Shown here in pieces: positions 57,659 to 64,000 of a stretch of 64,000 nucleotides of DNA. The translations under genes and the position numbers were made by a program. Source of the stretch: Epinephelus fuscoguttatus (lineage: Eukaryota > Chordata > Actinopteri > Perciformes > Serranidae); contig NC_064757.1 in the NCBI RefSeq assembly GCF_011397635.1, positions 29,025,839 to 29,089,838 of the forward strand, written 5' to 3'. Position 1 is the first letter of the stretch, and each line of letters starts with the position of its first letter. The notes under the pieces were generated by a model. It ran no database searches and was not told the DNA's origin. It saw only the letters and a list, made by a program, of their open reading frames with translations.

Positions 57659-59088
57659 TTAAATTGGACCTATTATGGTTTTCCGTGTATACTGTCATAT
57701 GTTACCATGTTGGATGTTCATATTAAATGTGGCCAAAGTTTCAAAGTAATGAGGTAAATGTATGTAAAGGTAATCCCTGTGAGCCTCAGACGGTTGAATA
57801 CTCCGTTTCCAATGATTTTTTTGCTACTTTTGCAATAAACTAATGTCAGCTTGTGAGAGATTTCCTTATATGGTCATCCACTCCAGGCACGCTATTAGTG
57901 TTTACATTACTTAGCCTACACTGCTACATGAAGCTACGCGCTAACGTCAGGGTTACATGTAATCTTAAACCCAGTTCAGACCAAAGATTTGTGACGAGAC
58001 GAGCTGAAACAGGCGACTACTTGCAATGCACTGTTCTACAACATTCTAAAAACCTGCCATTTCACACCAGTGCAACGAGATGAAGTGGTGTATCATCGCA
58101 GCTTTTCAGGCTTATTTTGTGGCTGAATATAATTTGTAGCCTCTTAAAATATGAATGAGGATAGTGATAGTGAGATACTGGCTACAGTTGCATTTGTAGA
58201 AGTGATGAAATGGCGAAAAACAGAAACAAAACGAGCCTCAGATGGACTGTTTTAAATAAATACGCTACAATAATATAAGTAAGCAGCGCACTTAGTTAGT
58301 CAGTGAGAATGTGTGTGTGTGAGGGGTCATAATACATGACACATACAGTGAGCAGCAGCAGCAACCAACCGTCTGACATCGGCACATAACGGAAACAGAG
58401 GACTCGGCGGGACGGAGCACCTGCCACAGCAGGTCAACATGTCGTCTGTGGTCGTTTTACCTTGACCAGCGGACTTCAGGACAAGCTGATTGGCTATAGA
58501 AACAGGTGACGTGCTTTACATTCTAAAACCAGCCACCGGTGATTTTACCAGCGGAGTTGCAGGTGACACCATTAGCCGGCTTGAGTTGGGCACAGACAGC
58601 CAGTTCACACCGCTGCAGCGTTCTAAAATGGTTTTATCTCGTTGCAAATCTTTGGTCTGAACTGGGCTTAGTTGCTGTCGTTGTAAATTTCTCCATGTTT
58701 TTGAATCATTTTCCTGCTGATTGTGAAGAATTTGGTTTAGAAGCTTATTTTTGTGGGGTTTTTTTACAATACAAAGTACTATTCTCCGTTATAGTCATTC
58801 CCTAGCTACAGGTGCGGCAATTTTTTTTGTCGTAGGATGGAGAGGGCATGACCCTCCCCTTTCTCTCTCTGACTGGCTGGTACTCATTTCTTTAGTTTTT
58901 GGAGGGGGGCTTAAAGAGACAGGCGCCAAAACAGAGCGTCTCAGATGGAGGGTGAATACAGGTGCTCCAGCACAGACAGTATGAGGAAATTATAGTGTTT
59001 TTTGACTATTAAAGCATGAAAACATGTTCTAGCAGAAACCCAAACTACACATATGAACATGTAGATGAGCATTATAGGTCCCCTTTAA
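57659..59088. mobile_element. 1.43-kb DNA transposon-derived element (outer)
   Basis: The left end reads TTAAATTGGACCTATTATG. The right end, as reverse complement, is TTAAAGGGGACCTATAATG. This is a well-known end type in fish genomes. It has been interrupted by a second element (57970-58666). No transposase frame. Confidence 0.8.
57970..58666. mobile_element. 697-bp MITE nested inside the outer element
   Basis: An exact 22-bp terminal inverted repeat begins CCCAGTTCAGACCAAAGATT at the left and is inverted at 58645-58666. The identical termini suggest this insertion is younger than the element that hosts it. Confidence 0.88.
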
Positions 59089-59186
59089 GGTGCTTCATCA
59101 GTGATTTCAACTTTAATTCACAATCAGACAACATGCCATCTATTTATGAGGTTTCTAATTCTTCCACTGGTGTTCTCTTGTGCTCC

Positions 59187-59216
59187 GTGTGTGTGTGTGA
59201 GTGTGTGTGTGTGTGT
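59187..59216. repeat. (TG)n microsatellite
   Basis: TG run with one GAG interruption. Confidence 0.9.
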
Positions 59217-60383
59217 AGGCTATAAATCCATCAGTTTGCTCACGCACGTAATTCACATGAGTACTCGGAGACCCAATGCAGCGCTGTGTAACAATAAACA
59301 TGGAGCTGAGTGCTCTCTTTCTTGATACCCAGTGCCAGTTAATGCCTAATCCTCAGCACGAAAAAAGACAAACAAACACGCTCGGTCAGCGTCACCAAGC
59401 AACCAGGTAGTTCTGTTATTCAGTGGAAGCAAAGCACAAAGCAATCTGGGTAGCTCGTCTACAGACCCTCTGTGGAGATACTCTTGACACAAAGTAATCA
59501 TCTGTAGATCCCATTAGTAATTTCAGGTGTCTCACTCTCTGTTAGGAAGAGATTTTAGAAATATATTTATGAAGCTGTCTGACATTGTACTAGCTATATT
59601 CCAAGACCAATAATTATTTTATCTCATGCATGCTTGTCCTTGTAGTCTTTTTATTTACATATATAAAAGGCTGGTATTCAGGGCGTGTTGCTTTGTGCTG
59701 TAAAGTGGAGGCCTCTCCTCTCTTACCAAGTCCTTTTAGGCCGCCTGAGATCAATGCTTAGATATTCATGGTGCGATAGCAGGAAGGTGTTTGAAGGCTG
59801 GGAGACTGTACGCCTCACAAAAGACAACTGCTTTGATTTCCTAGCGAGGCTTTAATATAGATTCATTCATCTTAATATAGAGACGGATGAGAGAGAGAAC
59901 GCCTTCAGAAGCACCAGGTTACACTAGGTTAACCATTTCTGTTCCTGCCCTATACACACTGTTATGTCGTAATAATGTCTTCTTCTGAACAGCCTAACTG
60001 AAAATCCTGTTTCATTACATTTTGCAGTGTAATACTGCGGGAGAAAAGATTTCCCCACAGTAGCTGTAACTGATATCCATATTGATGACTGTCAGCTGAC
60101 ATCACCATTTCTATTTATCTACATCATTTTTTGTTCCATACCAATAAGATGCAATAATGCTGTGTCATCTTTGCTATAGTGTGGATGTGTGAGAGGTTAC
60201 CACCTAATCAAAAAATGTAAGTAAAATTAGTCTTTCTCCGACTTACTCCAACTTCCCTATCCTGTCAGTCATGCTCAGGACTCAGCACATTCCTGTGGAG
60301 ATAAAGTTTTATTTTAGATAACACAGCAGGGCGCTGTAGTTTTTTTCAAACATTACTGGAGTAAACAGGAGTAATTAGTGCAT

Positions 60384-60828
60384 AGGGGTGTAAGAAAATA
60401 TTAATACACTTAGTATTGCGATTTTATGTTTTGTGATACTGTTCTCAAAAAAGCACTATCAATTTTTGATTGTTTACAATTTTTTATTTTCTTATTTTGT
60501 TTACCTAAAGAACCCTGCAAACACTTTTATTTTTTATTTTTTGATGTTAATTCCTTTGCTCAGATTGCAAAAAAAAGTAGGGCTATGATGTTGAATGTTA
60601 CAAGAACTGTGACTGTGACAAATGCAGATCGTACTGTTATGATTGCATAAAAATTAAAATTTTTTTGCATATTTTTCTTTACACTATGACAGCTTCCTAA
60701 AATTACATTTTAAAAATTGCAATGTATGGCTTTGTTTACAGTATTGCAATATACAGCAACAATATTGAATGGTAACCCCAGTATCGTGATATGTATCGAA
60801 TCGCCTGATTCTTGCCATTTTACACCCT
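60384..60828. mobile_element. 445-bp MITE with GGGTGTAA ends
   Basis: Left end GGGGTGTAAGAAAAT; right end, inverted, AGGGTGTAAAATGGC. The interior has fish-repeat motifs (ATTGCGATTTTATG; TATCGTGATATGTATCG). No reading frame. Confidence 0.6.
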
Positions 60829-61110
60829 GATGAAGACTTTCTAGTCAAAACGCGTTGGTTTATTCATGCATTAATAAAGGATTTTTAAGTACAGTCAGAG
60901 TGCCTTGGACTCTTTGCCTCCATCCTTAAAGAGCACCCGATTTTTTTTACATCTGACTACATAGAGCCTTAACCCAGTGCAGCACTCCATGTTTTTCTTT
61001 TTATCAGTGACTATGGATGAGAACATATTTGGTGTGCCAGGAGGTAAAGGCCTATGACACCTGGACTGTTGTGTGTGGGATGGAAAATTAACCACAGTGA
61101 CCATGTTCAT

Positions 61111-61312
61111 GGGGCGGCACAGTGGTGTGGTGGTTAGCCCTGTCGCCTCACAGCAAGAGGGTTTCCCGGTTCGATCAGAAGGGGAACCCTTCTGTGCGGA
61201 GTTTGCGTGTTCTCCCCGTGTCAGCGGCTTCAGTCCAAAGACATGCAGATTGGGGATTAGGTTAACTGATAACCCTAAATTGTCCGTAGGTGTGAATGTG
61301 AATCAGGTTACG
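61111..61312 (+). mobile_element. tRNA-like dispersed repeat (SINE-type)
   Basis: It starts GGGGCGGCACAGTGGTGTGG and has GTTAGCCCTGTCGCCTCACA, GAGTTTGCGTGTTCTCCCCG and ACATGCAGATTGGGGATTAG, the body of a very common vertebrate/fish repeat. A B-box-like CGGTTCGATCA is present. It is a short decayed copy. Confidence 0.75.
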
Positions 61313-62301
61313 GTAACAGAGGCCGTTCTTGTTGGTTGAATCGATATGTCATTGGTTCTGCGCTTTTCATGGGCTGTATGCAGCATGAGATAGCTCATTT
61401 GCCACGTGTTCAAACTGTGACTGTGGCAACAGTCTGCAGATTAAATACTGGAGCGCTGTTGACTCTAGTACAGGTTAAGTATATTGTTTGTTTGTATAGT
61501 TGCGGTATTTTCAATTCAGGTGTCAGGTGTAATGTTGAACAATTGACTTGGTTGGCTGGTTGAGAGTATGAAATGAGCACATTGTTATTCTGTTAAACAC
61601 CAAGACATAGTGGAGAATCAGCTTATTTTAGATCATTTGAGGTAGTTTAGGCCAATCCAGTTGTGTTGAGATCATTTTATTTGGCTGATTTGAATTTCAT
61701 TTTAGAAAATATATGTCTGCAAAATCAGGGTTCACCTCAACCTCAGGTTCACCTTTTCTTTTTCCTCTCGTGGGGCATTGTTAGAGCTTTGTTTTCTGAA
61801 CAACGTGCAATTATCACCCATTTACAAACTATTAGCTGTACTTTCTGTACCACGCACACAAGGGAGCACCGGTCATCACTCATACTCTCCATTAGAGGTG
61901 GAATAAGTCAGTCAGGCTGTAAGTATCTTCTTGGTGGCAGCGAGGGATGAGGATCTCTGATTTGTTTACTCCGGCTCTCATGGCAACCTAAGCCCGCACC
62001 GCCCTTGGAGCAGGACTCAAGCACGGAATTAAGTGAGGATTACAATACAGCGTAACAGACACTCAAGCAGATACTGAACAGGTGCACTTGTGTCATGTGC
62101 ATACAGACTCTTTACATGGAGGGTGAGAAAGGGATCTATAAAATTGGCATATGATAAATATTCTCACAAATGTACTAGCTGATGAAAGGGAACAGATTTA
62201 AACACAATATTTAGACAATGTAAAGGACAGAGGAGGCTACCATGAGCACCACAGTTACCATTAATGACATTTCTTTGTATCTCTCTTGTGCTTCATTCCA
62301 G

Positions 62302-62832
62302 GTGGTCTCACTGAACGACCCAAGGCTGCACCCTGACACTATCTTCTGTTCAGCCTCCGTCCTCCAACCCACCCATCCAGCTCCTCTTCCCTCCTCCTCA
62401 ACCTGTGGCCTATTTATACCCTGGAGACTCAGAAGAGCCCATTAAAGCTCCGCAGACCTCTCCAGCAAGAGACATAAGTGAGCATGAGTCCATGTGGCCG
62501 GTGTGATCTCTAGCCTCATCACGCTTTCCTTGACAGCTGCAAATAAGGAAACTAAGGCTTTAACTACAGAAAATTCTTGAAATACAACAAGACTAAAGCT
62601 GCATGAGCTGACAAACTGTTATTTCATTGTGGAGGGGACAGATTGCAGCTGCAGCAGATTTGGGAAACTGTGGATGCAGCATGTGCTCGGGTCTACAGAC
62701 TGGAATTTGGGTCCTATTTAGCTGAAATACACTTATTAATAACATTTGTTTATGGACTCAGTTGACTAAATAATGACATTTGGGCAAGGCAACTGAAAGA
62801 CATTACCTTGTAAATGGCTCACACATCTGAAG
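62302..62832 (+). other. Candidate non-coding 5' exon of nim1k
   Basis: Bounded by a plausible acceptor (CTTCATTCCAG at 62301) and a strong donor (TCTGAAG|GTAAGTC at 62833), 410 bp before the nim1k coding exon acceptor. No conserved protein is encoded. The call rests on splice-site quality and position only. Confidence 0.3.
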
Positions 62833-63242
62833 GTAAGTCAGGTTTTATGTCCCATGCTTTAAATCAGCTTTTACATTGAAGCTATTTTATGTGATCCATG
62901 ATGTTTTATTAATCTTGTGTTGCCGATAGCTATGTACTTTTTCTTGTATTGTTAATTTGATATAATAAGGCAAGAAAAAATAGAAAATATATCTTTAAAT
63001 ATATGTATGCTGTTAAATACAAGGAGCAGCAAATATTTACTGAGGCACTTTCAAATCTTGTTATCATGTTGTTTAGTTTTAGCTTAAAGGGGTAGATTTT
63101 AAAAGCCACTCGCACAATGTAGGAACATCAATCACTGTGCAATGAGCCACAAAAGTAATGTTTTTCTTCCATATTGTGCATCCAGTCCTTCTCCACCCCC
63201 AACCATGAGCTAAGCACCCGCCACCCTGGGCGTCCCTTGCAG

Positions 63243-63554
63243 GATGACTGCTGTCTGCCCCTCCGAGAACAGCCCAGAAGGGGCTGAAGCCGGGGCTGGG
63301 ACAGCAGGCTGTAGGGGGCCGGGGGCAGCAGGCACCGCCGGGAGCATCTCAGTCTCTGGCACAGAGACCGGGGACTCTAATGGAGAGTCTATCTGTGGAT
63401 CAGTCGGAGGCACAGCCGTGGTCCCCGGTGGCCATAGGTACGCCCGCTGGAGCCGCCAGGACAGCTCAGACATCAACACGGACGATGAGGGAGCCACGAT
63501 CCGCCGCCTCACTCCGCTGGAGAGGCTGAACCTGGATATGTGCCAGGATGAAAG
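63243..63554 (+). CDS. nim1k: NIM1-like serine/threonine kinase, first coding exon (gene continues past window)
   Basis: NIM1K is an AMPK-related protein kinase. The acceptor CGTCCCTTGCAG precedes ATG at 63244. The exon gives 103 codons and a split codon at donor GATGAAAG|GTAAGG. The start MTAV, the RYARWSRQDSS motif (residues 65-75) and the end RRLTPLERLNLDMCQDE match the N-terminus of vertebrate NIM1 (human has YARWDRRDS and LTPFEKLTQDMSQDE). The intervening Gly/Ala/Ser/Thr-rich 50 or so residues make this N-terminus longer than the mammalian one. The kinase domain exons must lie beyond 64000. The position after znf131 fits human 5p12 order. Confidence 0.88.
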
Positions 63555-64000
63555 GTAAGGGGTCATGAGATGAAATCAAAGTAAATATATCAGACAGTTT
63601 AAGAAGAGGTACAAAGACAGTATCTTCACAAGTACAGAAATGGTTAGAGGGAATGTAAAGCACTAATGTTGGTTATCAGGTATTAAGAAGTGCGGTGGCG
63701 TTAATGTGTGGTTGATTGATGGTGAGGGGAGTGTATTTATGTAGTAGTTTGATTAGTGATGGATTAGTATAGTTTGAGATTGGGCGAGGGCTAGACAACC
63801 ATGTTGCTTCTTCCTGATGTTTTTTGGACATGAAATGTTAATTTATGTTTCTCACTATAAGTCTATTCATGATTTATTGTTTGTCTCTGTTTTGTAGGCT
63901 TTTTTTCTACAATATATTCTTTTTTTTTTTTAAATGTTCGAAATAAATTAAATCAAATCAAATCAAAAAAGCAGTAATCGGCATTATGTTGAAAACACAA
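63555..64000 (+). other. nim1k: nim1k intron, to window edge
   Basis: AT-rich, ending in repeated AAATCAAATCA-like units (about 63945-63966). No exon seen. Confidence 0.7.

Larger units (their letters stand above)
53617..63242 (+). other. Presumed nim1k 5' intron region (9.6 kb)
   Basis: It holds a (CTG)7 run (53701-53721), two hAT MITEs (54673-54985, 55196-55477), a GGAAA-rich tract (55503-55540), a nested pair of DNA transposons (57659-59088 with 57970-58666), a TG run (59187-59216), a 445-bp element (60384-60828), a tRNA-like repeat (61111-61312) and a candidate non-coding exon (62302-62832). No coding exon was recognised. Confidence 0.6.

Noticed and set aside
63210..63566. 118-codon antisense frame opposite the nim1k exon
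   Set aside because: It is a GC-rich shadow of the coding exon, Pro/Ser/Ala-rich with no family match.
1..64000. A novel defence, CRISPR, toxin or phage-like system
   Set aside because: The window is ordinary vertebrate nuclear DNA with four conserved genes. The repeats are microsatellites and transposons, not spaced arrays.

Overview
This 64 kb window is nuclear DNA from a ray-finned fish, most likely a percomorph teleost. The genes have small exons with GT/AG introns. There are long (CA)n/(GT)n microsatellites and many short teleost-type DNA transposons, SINEs and LINE tails. The growth hormone receptor has the seven-cysteine extracellular layout of teleost type 1 GHR. Nothing looks prokaryotic: there are no operons, CRISPR arrays or phage genes.

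Four protein-coding genes were reconstructed exon by exon; three close exactly in frame and the fourth runs off the window. (1) ghr, + strand, coding exons 4367-28259, 638 codons plus stop: a cytokine receptor. (2) selenop (selenoprotein P), - strand, coding 40644-38856, 392 residues including 17 in-frame UGA (selenocysteine) codons. Two SECIS hairpins are foldable in its 3' UTR, at 38425-38500 and 37615-37682, followed by an AATAAA. (3) znf131, + strand, coding 47373-51375, 569 residues: a BTB domain plus six zinc fingers. (4) nim1k, + strand, only the first coding exon (63244-63554) in the window; its kinase exons lie beyond the right edge. Gene order and orientation (GHR+, SELENOP-, ZNF131+, NIM1K+) match human 5p12. 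The window is therefore an ancient conserved block, not an assembly of novel genes. CCDC152, which overlaps SELENOP in mammals, was not recognised.

Layout: 1-4362 is ghr upstream or 5' intronic sequence with nested repeats. 4363-28259 is ghr, with a 14 kb first intron and repeat-rich introns. 28260 to about 32670 is its probable 3' UTR. 32.7-37.5 kb is repeat-rich intergenic sequence. 37.55-41.29 kb is selenop with a TATA promoter and candidate HNF4 and forkhead sites. 41.3-45.4 kb is intergenic. 45.4-51.5 kb is znf131. 51.5-53.4 kb holds a rearranged Tc1/mariner relic. 53.4-63.55 kb contains a probable nim1k 5' exon, repeats and the first nim1k coding exon.

The most informative feature is the selenop locus. 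Conventional translation cuts it into fragments, because a gene finder reads UGA as stop; here the complete recoded frame, both SECIS elements and a palindromic transposon lying between them can be seen directly. Biologically, ghr encodes the liver GH receptor, selenop the secreted hepatic selenium carrier, znf131 a nuclear transcription factor and nim1k an AMPK-related kinase. They share a neighbourhood, but nothing in the sequence shows that they act in one pathway.
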